From: Alentia gelatinosa
Lineage: Eukaryota > Annelida > Polychaeta > Phyllodocida > Polynoidae
Reading direction: 5' to 3'
DNA length: 64,000 nucleotides
NCBI GenBank assembly: GCA_950022655.1
Contig: OX465588.1
Location: 23,174,527 to 23,238,526 of the forward strand
Shown: positions 23,151 through 38,100 of the stretch, piece after piece
Position numbering within the stretch: the stretch's first letter is position 1
Layout of the letters: each line of letters opens with the position of its first letter
The notes under the pieces: generated by a model
Seen by the model: the letters and a program-made list of their open reading frames with translations, nothing else
Told to the model about the DNA's origin: nothing
Databases searched by the model: none
Made by a program: the position numbers and the translations under genes

Positions 23151-26100
23151 GTGAGACTGTTTATAGAAATCGAGCAATCTCGCTCACGGTGAAGCGCAAC
23201 ACCGAAAACTGAGTAGGCAATCGCAAAAATCAATGACAAATTTTAAGGATGATTCATTGTATTGTATATTATTGATATTAACGGATAACATTATTTTATA
23301 TATCTTCTTTATTCATACTGCAATGAAAATCAGCAAGGTTGTTGGTATGGATTGTTTTTATAATAGTCCATGGGTCAGTTTTACACACCTACCTTACGTA
23401 TAATACTCTGATGGTTCTGATTTTTACTCATTAGGCGGTATGTAGTTCTTTATGTTTCAAAAATAAAACGAAAATTCCAGTCTATGGTGGAACAATCTTT
23501 AAGTCTGGTTTCGGGTTTTGGTATTCACACCCTTTATTCAGTTATTGGTAAATTCTAGCCTATCGATGATCATGACGATGTATATTTTTAATCTAGTCGA
23601 GGGCACGGAGCGGCGACAGTGTGGTACGTGTGACTTCGTCAAACTGACGGCGCCCAATGGCTACATCGCGTCGGCCACCACGGAGGAGACCGGCTGCGGG
23701 TCGGCCGACTGTCCCTGGCTCGTGGAAGCTCAGCCTGGACAGCAGATCAGGGTTCGGCTCCTCGACTTCGGCTACCAAGGAGAGTAAGTGTATTTTGTAT
23801 ACAATTTCAGCGAGTAAAAAATGTATTGTGCCAACCTTTCCCACTCTGCGGGTTCTTCCGACCAAGTTTGGAACTATTTACAAAGTTGTTTTAAACGATA
23901 AAACCATATAAGGTGGTACACAAATAAGGTCAAATGGAAATAGGCAATGTATTGGTCGATCCTGTGTTTCAAGTAAGTGTGAAGAAAACGTAGCTTCATC
24001 CGAGTACTCTGAATACAATTATAAGATGACCTCGAGGTAGGCGTTAGAGGTGCTACATTCACCCACCCACAAGCATACACCTCAGTAACTAAACTCCATC
24101 TGGTTGTCCGAGCATATTAATACCTGAGGTTACCGCACCGTGTCTTAGACGCCCTCCTTGTGGGGAGTGGAGAGTAGGACGGCGGGCTCCTTAACGGAGA
24201 ACATCATTTCCTCCAGGTGCGACACGCCCCCACCTCCTTAGTGCCCCTAATGCGTGCTCGTTGAAGCGTGACACAGACGCGGGTTTACCTAATCCGCCTC
24301 TCAGTGGTCGACACCGCACACATCCCGCCGCCGTCAATAGTTAATAGCGGGACGGTGTTAGAAATGGCGGGTCGCCGGTAGGGGCCAACAGAAGGGCATG
24401 TATAGGGAGGTCCCTTGTGTCCCGCTGTATAGGTTTTTACATCGTTACCACAGTCAGGCACTATCATCCTTTTAGAAGCATATCTTTTATAGTACTATAT
24501 GCTATCGCAGTGTGTCTAATGGGAATTTCCTTTCGAGGCAGTTTTTTCTCCTTTTTTCTGTCCTTTAAACGCCATCTTCTTTATCATAAAGAAGCGATCA
24601 GGTAGTCTACCAACGTGATACTAGTGCACATTCTCTTTACAGCCTAGTTTATCTCATGTTTACTTTCATATAAAGAATAGAAATGGTATCTCCATATGCG
24701 CTAAATGCATCAAAATGTACCTTCTTCTAAGATGTCTACAGATTTTAACTAAAATATAGAAATTGAAAATAACCCACTATATAAACAAATTCATGACGTG
24801 AACCATGACATATTTGGCTCCAGGTCTCCTTTGAGTGGTTTCTATATTCTGTCCTAGGACCATAGCCTTAGGGCCATAGCTTAATATTTTAACATTCTTA
24901 TAAACGACTGTGATTTATCAGTCAGCCATGAAACGCCAACAGAAGTGATGATGACGTCAGATGACGTAGGGCATGTGACGTAGACCTCTGAGTGCTCCCA
25001 CCCGAAGGAAGCTATAACACCTCCATGATAGCCCCAAGCGCCTGAAAGATCCGGCACAGAAATAATTTCCTGAATAATACATAGGTCTCATAAAGTAGCG
25101 CGTCACCTTGGGGCTTTTTGTCGAATCTCCTCACGGACAGGGCCATGGCCTCATGCCCGCCGCTCACCGCCATACACTGACCACGACAAGTATCTCATCT
25201 TAAGTATAACTCATCCTAAGCTCATCGTACCATCAGGCTTGAGCCGCCTTTTCCAAGAAGCCGTATTCGCCGCAAAATAGGGTATTAGTTTACAGAGCGA
25301 ATCGTCTCAAATGAGTCTGCAGTGTGGACAAGGATTCATATCGGACAGCCAACCATAACAACAGGATGTTTAGAATAGTAACAATAGGCCTGTCTCCATC
25401 AAAATCGCCATTAGATTAGATCGTCCACGGAGATTAATTGCGATCGCTCATAGGAAATTCGATATTGATGTTTTTTGTATATAGTTAGCTCTTATTTCCA
25501 TGCACATTATCCTATTACAATATTTTGCATGCCTCTTTGTCGGTTTTGTTTACCAGGAGCATTTTGTCATAAAATGCTTTCACGGGAGAGACTATGAAAA
25601 TATAAGAACCAATATATACATGTCAACAAAATGGAATAACGAATTGATTAAATGTTCAGTGACTTGTTTCTTTTGTAGCCCTCATTCTTTTAAAATACAA
25701 AGCACTTCTGTTGCTGATATGGAAATTTCATTACTGTATTACTTCATTACTAAATACCCGCTATTGCTGATACTAAGATTGACAAAGATGTTTTAAGGGC
25801 TAGAGATATGGATACTTTAACGAGGCGTCACTTAATCTTGTTATCTATTCTGGTAGTGAGTTGAAACCATCGTCCAAGTTAATCAGTGAAGATCGACTCA
25901 CAGATAATAACATCATTTAATGTCTTGTGACGCTATGACAAGATGTACTATAGATGAAAAATGGTATTACCTGATGTTTTCTCTAGACGGCTAAAAATGT
26001 AGATCGTCTGGCTAATAGTCGCCAGGTGGTGCTAGAAGATTATACAACATGAGCCGCAATAGTCGTTGAGCCAAGGAATTCCTCAAGCTTTTACACAATA

Positions 26101-29100
26101 CGACTTCTTATATAAATGAGTCTCTGCGATCATAATAAATAACAGGGATCTTGTCCTTGTACTTCACAATACAGACCCAGTAGTGAAATGGAGTGCTGAA
26201 TAAAAAGAATTGTTATTGTCGCCACAAAACACATGTTTCTGATCAAAGGGGGAGGTGGTTGAGGACTGAGTTTTACAGAATCGCCAGGTGTCTAGACGAC
26301 TAATTGAAGCAGGATTGAAATAGACGCCGGTGTCAAAGCGTCTGCTATAGTCGTCAGGTGGCGCTGAACTGCAAAATCTGATGTAATCAGACGATCTGTA
26401 GTCGTCACTCGCTTGGTATTTACATTAGACGTTTCCTAGCTTTTTACTGTTCAAAGTCGTCAGGTAGTGCAAAAGTCAAAAATCCCCCCATAATCGTCTA
26501 GTGTAAACCCCAAGGTAAGAATGCCTCGAAGATCGATATGAGGATGAAGTTCAACCTTGGAGAGTACATTTATTGATGTAAATTTGATTCAAAGACTGTA
26601 TTTGATCAAAATAATGAAGCATATGCATATATCGAAATCCTTGTTTGATGCGGACAATACAAAGACACCTTCCCCCCTATTGAAGGACATTGATTTACCT
26701 TAACAGTTCGTTTTCTTCTATTAGCAGTGATATTGGTCCCTTTGATTTCTCAATGCCAGAGATTGTTGTCTGTATGTCGTTAACCCTTTGGTATCGAATC
26801 ATGAAATCGTGACTAAACCGGTGCATAACTTCACGGTTATACTCCACGAATATCCTCAGAGGTATAATAGGGAAATTGTACAAGAGTTAGGAAATGTCAT
26901 GCTTATCAATGTTATAGTCAACAGTTGGAAAATGCAGAAGTAAGAGACATCCACCCTGACGTTATTTTGGATATTGTCCTCATTAAGTCTCAAATGATTT
27001 CTGCATGATCTTCACAAGATATACACATTTCCATATTTGAATATTAATCAAATGTGGAAAGTAGATGTATTTATGGACTTGTCAGTCTTTTCCTATGTAA
27101 AGTAATTAGTAAATGACATGCCAAGCGTGAGATAATAAGGCACTCTTTATAGCTTATAGCCGATGATAACTAATTATAACTCATTTGGCATATTTGGTAA
27201 AAGTAAGGTGATTTACAAGATAGTGACATATTAGATTGACAGGTTTCATTTTACTAATAGTGGGATATATCACATGGCAGAGTGGGTTGACCTGACAGTA
27301 AATCAGACTGAATTTCTATCAGTTTGAATCAGGAATAGTTATCCGAATTGAATATAACTTATTGTATTTCCACTCGCTCAGTGGCCATTGTCTACTCGAT
27401 AAAAGAATACCCTGGTAGCAGCCCTTTAAATATCTAAAAATAAAACACTGAAAATGAATTCAGTTCACGAAGAAAAACGAGATGTTCGCCTCGGAAAACC
27501 TTGAAAAGACTTTTCTCGTATATTATCTGCACCGTTAACGATCAAAGACGGTGTACACTAACGACACGCTTGTATACTTGTGCCAAACATACTTGTATCA
27601 AACAATAGAAGCGGGTGTGTTTGAGGTTGAAGGCAGTATCCCAGACTGTGTGTGAACAGAGCTAAATACGGTAGACATATGTTGGGTGATTTAGGATTCA
27701 GCTGGTCAGATTAGTTAGAAGGGGCGAGTTGACCCCTTCCTGACAGGCTCACTTAGAACCGTCATGATAAAGGATGAAGTGCATGGGGAGTTTATGAGCA
27801 GCCTCTGACAGTTGAGGCTCTGAACTGTCGGGCTGATTTCATAAATGAAACCATAGACAACCCGTGCGGTTTAGTTAGCTGTCAAGCATACTGTCACCCT
27901 GATGTGTTGTGAATACAATGTTATCAAAGTTACCCATTCATGTCCCAGACGGTTTTAACATGCAGACACCAAACTATATCTACATACGCAAAATATACTC
28001 AGACAAGGATCGAGCCAGTTTAGTCAATAGGTACTGACAGAGAAAATGTAGATAATAGAAACAGTAATTTGGGATTCAGTCGATATGTATTTTCTTATAG
28101 AAACTTAACACTTTGACGAGGAATTATTTGTATTATAAGCATGCCATTGAATCCGTTTCTCATAGATGTATAGTCTATTGTGTATCTAATCACCTGTAGC
28201 TAGGTTAGGCCATTAGACATGTAGATCAGCAAGTCAATCTGTACCTTTTCAGTAGCACTTATAGGGGCGCTTAATAAGTGCGTAACCCGTATACAACAAT
28301 ATAGTCAGAGTTATAGTTGTGTTCTAAAATGATTCAAATCAAAGGTATGTGGAAATATTAATCTGTAGAAAATATTCCTAGCTAGGTATGTCCATAAGTT
28401 ATTCATAAATTCATATAGCCCTTCTACGAGATGAATTATGAGGCATACAGGTACCAGTCAATGATTACATAATACACATGGATTTCGACGGCAAGATTGT
28501 CATTTTGATGTCAGAGTACAAAGCCGTCGACAAGCAGGAAGCCTAGGGCTGTTTGCAACACTCCTTTACTAATTATCTATGGACTCTCATGCAAACATCC
28601 ATAGTCGTTAATCTAATTAAGAAATCGGGAAATTTTTCGTATTTTATTGAAAACTGTATTCAACGAGATAGTATTCTCATACAAATTTAAACATTTATAT
28701 TGTTGCATTTGAGGCTATTAATTTCAGTTTATAAAGGTTACCTGGAAAATAACCTGGAGGCACGTTAAGACCAGTCTTTCGGACTGAGTGCACTCCAGGG
28801 TAAATAAAAGTCTTTAAAAAAAAACTATAAAAAAAACGCAGTAAACCCTGGTGAACTTTGGCATAGCACTGTGGAGAAGGGGCATTCTTAGACTTTTCAT
28901 TCTAGATTGCAATGGACCGAAATTAGTAACAGCCTAATGAGTGGCCAATTTATACTCAAATTTTACCAGGCTTAAGTTACTAGCACCGAACGTGTCAATT
29001 GGTGAGAGGTTAATGTCGGTAAAAACTATTCCGTTCTCGTGAACGTGTGTTTAGGCAAGTAGTATTGAATTTAAAAGTGGCAAGGATAGCCCTTGATAGC

Positions 29101-32100
29101 CAATGATGAACCTCTCTTGGAAGTGCCTGGAGATGTGTGTACAGAAATTACCGGGAGGAGTTAGGAATAGCAGGAATGATCATGAAATCATGTAGCATTC
29201 AGTTTCTTAAGGGCTCTAACGTCGCCAAGATGCTTGAGACTTTTCAATCCGAGAATGTTGTGTCCGGCTCTTTGAGGGATCACGTTTTGACTTCATAATG
29301 AATACACTTTATGCAGAGGAATATTTCACAAGACTTAGGGAAGTGGTAAGGCTGGTGGTGATTAATGGTTTCCCTTTTTTTAAATCTAGATGTTGGTCTT
29401 TTATTGTATACTTTTTCTAAACTATATATGTTGGATAAAGACAAATAAAGACAAAATTTATCAAGAGCGCACGCAAAGTGCTTATATGAAATGATAATCA
29501 AATTTATGTTGCTGCTCTTCAGACTGACTTGATTGTTTCTGTACAATTAAATTTTATATGTCTTAAGAAGGAATAGTATGGAGAAACCAAACAAGAGTTA
29601 GTCGTGTTGTTGTTTACCGCACGACAGCAAGATCGCGTTTTACTGCTCTAGGCGAAACCGATAGCAGTAATACACAATCTTGCCGGAGTGCGATGAACAA
29701 TAACAGGACTAACTCGAGTTTGGTTTAGAATTTATCCTACTCCGCCCATCTAATTTACTTCCACATTAACAAATGACATCATTTGTCAAGTGTATCCCAC
29801 TAGAGCGATATTTTTCATTTTTCTGAACTCTAGACCAAATATAATGACCCAATGTTAAGCCTAGGGAGTTATTTTATTAGGGGTAGGGTAACATCGGGAT
29901 CCGTAAGCACTGAAAATATGCTATGAGGTTTGGTTGCATAGTAATCTCATGAAGTAGTGACAAGTGATATTATAAACCAAGACAAAACAAATGGCTCTTT
30001 GAGTGGAGCACTTTAATCAAATGTGGTTCAGATTTTATCTCACCACTACAACTGATTAATTGGCTAACGTTTGTTACATCATCACCCATTGAGTATTCTT
30101 TTACAATATTCCATGGGCATTCAATACAGGTTCCCAATGTTAAGTCTATGAGGAAAAAGAATACCAGGGGTGAGATACTATGCTGAACACACATTGGATT
30201 TGTGAAATTGAACGCATATCTAAATAATCAAGAATTAATCAAATAAGTACAGGTTATGATATATACTTAACTTTTCTTATGACAGGACGTTCGAGACTCG
30301 AGGAAAACTGAACGTGTGCCGTGTGTACGCCGTGCTCAAAGAGGAGACAACCCGGCGCTCCGTCACCATCTGCGGGGGGCAGCAACGGGAGAAGGATGCC
30401 TACACCACCTCCAGTAACACCCTGGAAGTGCGCATCCTCGGCAAGTCAACCAACGCCGACAGCATGTACTTCATGCTCCACTATACAGGTAAGGTTGTAC
30501 TTCTGTTATAAGATTCATGAAATAGGTAATCTAACCGTATCATTACCAGCTACTCTAGATGCAGGCAGGTGCGCTGTATCATCCATTTATCTGTACTGTA
30601 GGCGTTCTGTATTTATCAGAAGCTACACAGGACACTTAATTCAGTATTAGATTAATGTTCGTCTTTGACGTAAGTCCCTTTTGTAAATAAAGCTCCATGA
30701 AACGGAATGAAATATTTCCAGTACTTACAAGCCTCCCTATTTCAAATACAAATGTTGTATTACAAGTGTAGGGGTCGGGTTAATCTAGCAGTGGTTCTTT
30801 TGCTCTTTGAAAGAGGGTGTCAGTACCCGCTGTGTAGTGGTTCTAGGTAAAGCCGCACATGAGAGTGGCGTGGCGGAACCTGGGATTACGTAACTCGGCA
30901 TATACATAGCCCGGGTTCACAGTGGGTTGGCAGGCATTCTTGTGTATTCACTATGAGAAGAAGGAATCCTTGGATCATCGTTCGGTAGGATTTTCCAAAC
31001 CCTCTCGGTGGTTAGGCGAGTCCCGTACTCCGCCATCTGAATTAGTCTCCCCAGTTTTACTTGGCACACAGTGCCAAGCTGCTGTACCTTGGGAGTGATC
31101 TAAATAGGATCACTTCGGGAAGTTATGATAAGCATCCATGCTTATCAAACTTGTGGAGTCTGGTTTTGTGTGAATAGGTTTACTCATCACCTACCGAAAA
31201 TACTGAACAGCCCTATGTAATAGCGCATAGGATGGCATATCTCCGGGAAGGGAGTTAATATGATCTTTCCGAGAATAGAGTCCTCTACACGGTCAGAGCA
31301 GGCGACCGCTACACAAGCAAAAACAGCCCTGTAAGGACAAATTACTTGATCTATTCCAAACACTCAAGCTAAAGTGAGGCCTTTGATTGATCACCGAGAC
31401 ACATTGTTTATAAAGAGCAGCTCCGATGGAGGCGTTTCCCTTGAACGCCTGAGCCTCTACTTTTATCAGTTGTTGACTGAGCAAAGGGGAGAAGCTTAGG
31501 GAGCATATCGCCATCATTTATGTTGCGCTTTACCTGTGAAAGCTCGATGTCACGTTTTTCTTATCACCTGCCATATCACGATTGTGACAATAGTAACTCT
31601 AGAGCTGATGTAGCATGAGAAGGTAACTATCAAACTTATTATCCATTGTCGAGCGGAAAATAGCAAAGAAAAACATGTATGTCCCGCTAGTTGATCCCAT
31701 CAATTTGATGGAATCTATCAAGATATGCGGTTTGATAAAAGAGACAGAGGCAGAAGCTAGGACAGTTTTAGATATCATTAGGTGATGAGTTAAACGTGTT
31801 TAGGGAGGGGGTTACTCATATCACATCAGAAATTACAGAGTGTCAAACGCTAATTCAATTTTTGTTGTGCTGACATCGGGATGAAAAATGTTCAGATCGT
31901 AACACTATCTCACAGATGGCTGAAAGTAGACTATGATAACACCCTTTTGATTGAAGACAACTCATTGATCAGGAAAAGGGAGAACAAAAAGGAGACCAAG
32001 ATCGGAGGAGGTTTAGCAATCTATATAAAAAATATAATATCAATTATGAAATCCTAAACGATTTGAACATGATTTCAAACGTAATGAAATATCTCTCTGG

Positions 32101-35100
32101 ATAAAGGTTTTCCTTCAAACCAAAGGGCTCTTGCAAGTAGCTCTGTGTTGTATATAAAGGCCTAAGGAAGTGATATGTTTGCCAATAATATAAAAGATAT
32201 AGTTCAATCAGTGAAACGAAATCACTGGTGCGAAATTACACTAAAAGGCTTAACATTAGGTACTTGTACCCAACAGGCTTATAAATATGGACATTGTGAA
32301 TATTTTCAGCATCTATGAGAATAGTTTTAGGGTTACACAATAGATAAGTAATACGATTTAAATTGATTTTTGATTAGCAAACTTCAGATTTTAGATCTCA
32401 AAATTCATCACATTTATCTTTCTAAGAGATTAGATAAACGCATACGTGTGTAAAGGAATGCCTCAGATACGTTGTAAAGTTCTCTGCTAAAATCCTGCAG
32501 ACCTTCTGTTAAGGAGAACTGCATCAGTTTATATAACTTCCTTCTCTGGGCAATATATGCTGCGATATAGGCCACCATATGAACGCTCATATAGACCGCC
32601 CGGTGCCCACGTTTGTGAGTTATCTACTGTATAAACGGCCTGGAAAGCCTAGTGCCTGGAACTCATCCGTACTGGAGTCAGTAAGAGCTTCCTCAAATGG
32701 TGAAATTATACACGTGGTCTCGTGCCCTCAGACCATTTCATGCATAGAACTCGCGTACATATCCGGAACATTTTACCAGCACAATTACCGTGTTATATAT
32801 TGACTGGAGACGTAGGAGATGTTTTATTATTACTGATAAAGTAACTCGACCTCCCTCTAGGTTATCTGAAAGAAATATTCGTTTTGCATTCACCGTCATT
32901 GGGATCATGTAGGTCTTAATATGGAGAGATGATTCTTTTTTTTTTTTTTTTTATTCAGTAATTTTACAGACAAAAGCAATCGCCTTTTGGCGTTCTTCCT
33001 TATAATATGATAATATGATAATATGGTGGGATACACACCAAGTACTTACCTCTCTTACTGTACATAATATCGTTCTTATCAGGTACATCACGATTATTCA
33101 GTGCTTCTTAGATGTAATACGATATATGATACAATGGTACATTCTGTGTTCTTTATAGTGAGTTACTAACAGAGCAGGACGCGAGAACTTAATTAAGTCC
33201 TATTGCTGCTTATGTTTTGGGATTCTATGTGTTTTACCTATTGTAACATTATTCCAAGTTCTTATTGAAAGTTGATAAGATATGCTGGATGATTTTTATA
33301 ATAATGATTATGTCTAATAATAACAAGAAAATTTTTAGGACATATAGTTTACAGAAGACCTCAAACAAACGAGGACTAGACAAAATATATGGCTAGACAT
33401 CACAGGACTAAACACTGAGGCGATACGTGTAGGCGGAAGTTTAGTAGATATTGACAGAATCAAATTTTACGATCTTTCTATGAAGAAGTATGCATTTCAT
33501 GGTGCTAACAGTTGTAACCCTATTAATGTAGCAGCCAATACAACCTCCCTTAGAAGCTTCACCATATTTCAAAATTGCTTCTTACTGTTCTCTAATTTAC
33601 ATATGAGCTCCTGAATTAGAAGGGGATCTTTTCAATTCAGTGCACCATTGATGGAAAGATAAATCATTTACATAAAAAATAGGCAGAAGGGGATGTTTGA
33701 GGGAACAGTGCACTTCATACTTTCTGCTAATATCACTATCTATAGGATGTAGGTCGCAGACCTCTTTGTGAATAGTTTACCTACCTACCAATACACTAAA
33801 TATGGTACAAATAGTAAACATCTGTGACGTTCTCTTCGAATTCAGAGATTTGCATGCAAATAGTTCACTTTAGGGAATTTACCCAGAGCACATACTGGCT
33901 GAAGCATCCAGATGTATCTATTTCGGTTATGGTACATGCAAAAATTAAAAAAAGAGATGGACCTTTTCATCTCAAGTTGGCGCATACATTGAAATGACTA
34001 CTCAAAGCATGCAGGCGTGTTTTAATGAGTTTCTTTGTACAAGCAAATTCCAGCTTGAACGATGGCATATGCTTGCTTTTACAAAAGAAGAAGGTTTCGG
34101 AAATACATCAGAATTTATCAAAACAATTGTTGGTATATAGTTTTTTATAGAGACATAACACGATTAGCACCTGCTCCATGTTCAGGGGAGAGGTATAGTG
34201 TTATCATAAACACGACCCAGTGTGGGCAAGCTATAGGTTCTAGAGTGACGCGTGTAGGGTGTGAATGGAAGGGTGTTGTTATACTTGGCACGTGGGTGGT
34301 AATTTGAATTGGCGTGGTTGGCTATTACGTTTGGTCTTAGTCCAAATGCACTAGTCGAATGTAAAGTCCACAGAAAGGTCATGTTGAGTAGTGACTCATG
34401 GGTAAAACCGACATGATCTGTTAAAAGATAAGGCTTACGTATTTTGTAAATCTCTCAAATAGTACGCCATTATTTCATCATTTCGAACTAATACCTCAAA
34501 TCAACGTAATTTTACACATTCTGATGTACTAATTACTTATATTGTAATATAATATATCAAGTAAGTATCAATGGAAAAAATCATAAGTATTCCGTACTGG
34601 ACCTTAAAGCTTTAAGAATCTTAACTATCCCAAGAATTCAATTGTTTTAATGCTATAGCAAACGCATTTCATTTGTCAATGCACATCTAACGGTATTGGT
34701 ATTTTCAGTGTTAGGGGATATCAGTGCGTTGTTTTCAATAACAATTATATTTGACGAGGTCACACACATCATTTGTTCAACTCAACTTCTCAAGGATATC
34801 ACTTTTCATCTTGCCATTACCTTCCACCTCATCAACTCCCCCATTCTTTATCTCACCCCTGGTACAAGCTTCGCCATAGAAATAACATTAGGAAAAAATA
34901 CTCAACGATCACCCCCATAAAGTGACAATACTACGCCACGGTCGTGGTGTAGTGAATTCGCTAGGTATATTCGAGCTATTCTGATATTCTGATACTATCT
35001 AACATCATAAAAAGGGGTAAGATAAATCCAGAACAGCACTCGAATCGTAAAATAGACAATACTCCACTCGTTTGGATGTGCCATAATCGTCACTCGGCTT

Positions 35101-38100
35101 CGCCTCGATGACGATGCGGGCACATCCAAACTCGTGGGGTATTGTCTATTTATACGATTCTCGATGCAGTTCTATATAAGTATGTGCCTCCCGGTTACTT
35201 AGAAACTGAAGTTTCAGTAGAAACTGAACGAGAGTTGGCAGTGTCAGTGTTTATCGCACGACGGGCAGGTCATGTATTACTGCGCGAGGCAATAGCCGAG
35301 CGTAGTGAGAAGCCGATCTGACCGGAGGGCGATAAACACTGACACTACTAACACGAGTTTAGTTTAGTATTTATCCTAGCCTATATCCAATGATCCATGT
35401 GTTACCCTAATGCAATAAAAAAACACTTTACTGCACCCTCGCCCGAATACAGTGACCCAATGTTAAGCCTATGGCGTTTTTTATTAGGGGTAGGATAAAG
35501 GTGGATAAACAACTTTGTTTATGGGAAAGAACTAACAATACACGTACCGCCAATCCCTGGTTCAGCTATCGCATGTTTCTCTGACACCATCTGTATTGTA
35601 CACACTGTCATTGGTCAGATGTTGCAAGCTCCAGAGAATGAGTTTTACCACAGTTGGGAAATCCCAATTATCGTGAATTCGAGTTCAATGGATTAAAAGA
35701 TGATTCCTCATTAACACATACATTTTCAAAAATATTCCAATCGATATAACAAGGATTATGCCAACAAAACACGGCGATTCAAATATATTGTAAACATATA
35801 CGTTTTGGGGGTTTATTATTTTTATGAGCTTAGCTCTTTTCATTTGTTTAATAAAATGCATGTGTTATTCTCTGCTTGGTTTAACAATGCAATAACCTCT
35901 TCAATGAGCCTTTATCTAGTCAAAACAATATTTCTGTAATGAATAGGATTTCTTGCAGACCCAGTAAGTACATGGAGACAATTTCGTGTGATTCTCTTAC
36001 CTGAAATCTCTAGTCATTGGATCAGACAGTGTCAGGATTTAGATATATGTTTACCTCACAGCTATTCAAATGATCATAAGCAACTACATGAATCATGCTA
36101 CATCTATCAGTCCCATAGTACAATCAGGTTTAACCTAAGAAACAGGTGCACGCTCTTTTTTATTTTTGTTTTAGCACATATGTTTTGATTTGTAATGGAT
36201 ATTTTGAATTGCCAAGGCTCCATTATCAGTAAGAAAGTGTATGCATCAAAATGCGGAGCATATTTGAGGGGAAATAATGGAAACAACAAAATTAAAGTTA
36301 AAGTGCAATCATTGTTGAGAAGTCATTTCATTTGAAAGAACATATGGCTTTGTATGAATACAAAATCTGATCACCCCTCTTGCTCTAATCATTCTTTATT
36401 TATAAAAATAAATATCAAAAAGGAGCCTTTTTTCTAAGAGCAACGCAAATATGATATATGTCACATGACTTTACAAAAGAAAACCTCTGAACTAGGTATT
36501 GGCTGGTTTTCCTTTCTCTGTGGGAATCGAGGTTATGTCAACATCAGTATTTATCAATTGCTATTAACCTCCCGAAGAAGAACGATGTGGCTATAAATTA
36601 CCCACTACGAGCTTGTCTCTTCCAAATCAGTGCGCCCAGTTCAAAGGATCATAAGTTGTAAGCAAGGGCTTAATTACTAGCGTAAAAAACTAGGTCCTTT
36701 GTAATTAGGCTACGGCGTTCACTGCAGTCTTCCTGCCGGTGAAAATGCTGCGACTAATTAATTTTGTAGCGATCCAATCATCAGTAGAGGCACTGCTAAT
36801 GAACGATGAAGCCAGCCTTAGTCCTGCCAGCCGGCGCCTTATGGGGTACGGGTGTGTGGGTGGATGGGGCTGGGGGTGGGGGTGGGGGGTAGGCGGCGAC
36901 GTTAATTTGTCTATGTTGAAGGCGCCTATAGCACCTGTACCCCATCCCCTACTCCGAAACACCCACACAACGACCGACAGATGGAACCACAGGGGTTTGG
37001 TAGGAAGAACCTCAAAGCTATCTAATGACCAGACTGCCCTCGTGATTCCTGCTTTCTATCGTGTTCTTTTTAGTCCTATTGCTGCAATGGGGTTATTTTA
37101 TCATTGCTGTTGTTGTTGGCAATGGACGAGCTGTGAACGATATGTAATCATTCACCTTTCTGGGATATGAATTTGTTCGGATTGGGTTTTATTCTTCATA
37201 CGAGATTACCATCAATACTATTCACACAGTATCAGCGAACAACTGACAAGTAGGTCACAGGTCAAAACAGAAAGAACACAATATTCCTAGAACTACATGC
37301 CAGCAATTACAAAAACCATATTGCTCAGATCCCAGAACTAAGATCCCCTGCACAAAGAGAATTAATATATATGTTAATTCTAATCTCAGTGAACATCAAG
37401 GGGTTAAATAATGTCGAACGACATGAAAAAGGACCCGCGGAAACAATCTATGGTTACCGCCATTAAGCGCACATGTCCTACTTTCAGCGTTTGATCTTCA
37501 CAGAACATCGCCAATGGTCACCCAGGGAATACCTTACTGTTTGCTAATGGCAAGCTGGGAATGTTCTTCTACTTTGATTTCTACATCCCTGTGGCATTCA
37601 TATTGACACTGTACTTGTTTACCATAAATAACCCTTCCTATGGATTTTCCTTCCTGTTAGTACTGTCCTGTTAGAAAGGCAATATCTTTCGATCGCAGGA
37701 ACTATATCATACAGCCATAGGTGTTAAGTAAAAATATGATCGTACTGATTACAGTAGATATGTTTGAAATCTACGGGCGAAGGCGCGATGGCAAAACATC
37801 AAAAGAATATAGACCCGGCCAATGTGTACGCCTCCAGGGGAGGCTAGATAGAAACTGCATGAAGTCATAATGCATCCGGGACCGCCCTGAGGATTACACT
37901 GACATATCACCCGCTACATCAGACAGGCGCCAATATAATTGGCGTATTACCTGGAAAGGGGTATACAGGCGAAGGGAGTAAAGAAGATATGGGACGATGG
38001 CTTCACCATCATGGATATCTAAATATTTTATGCGTGTTACAGTACCGCTGTCGGGTGCAATATCAGCATTTGTCATTGATGATATATAATTATGACTATA

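Larger units (their letters stand above)
23784..30285 (+). other. Intron 2 (6.5 kb), with repeats and possible regulatory patches
   Basis: AT-rich and noncoding. It contains a GC-richer patch at about 24110-24410, a triple CRE-like cluster at 24952-24983, two family-F repeat copies (25985-26100 and 26281-26512), a family-A palindromic element (29575-29892) and a family-B element (30033-30177). No open frame in it looks like an exon. The rest (about 26.5-29.5 kb) shows nothing I can name. Confidence 0.7.
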
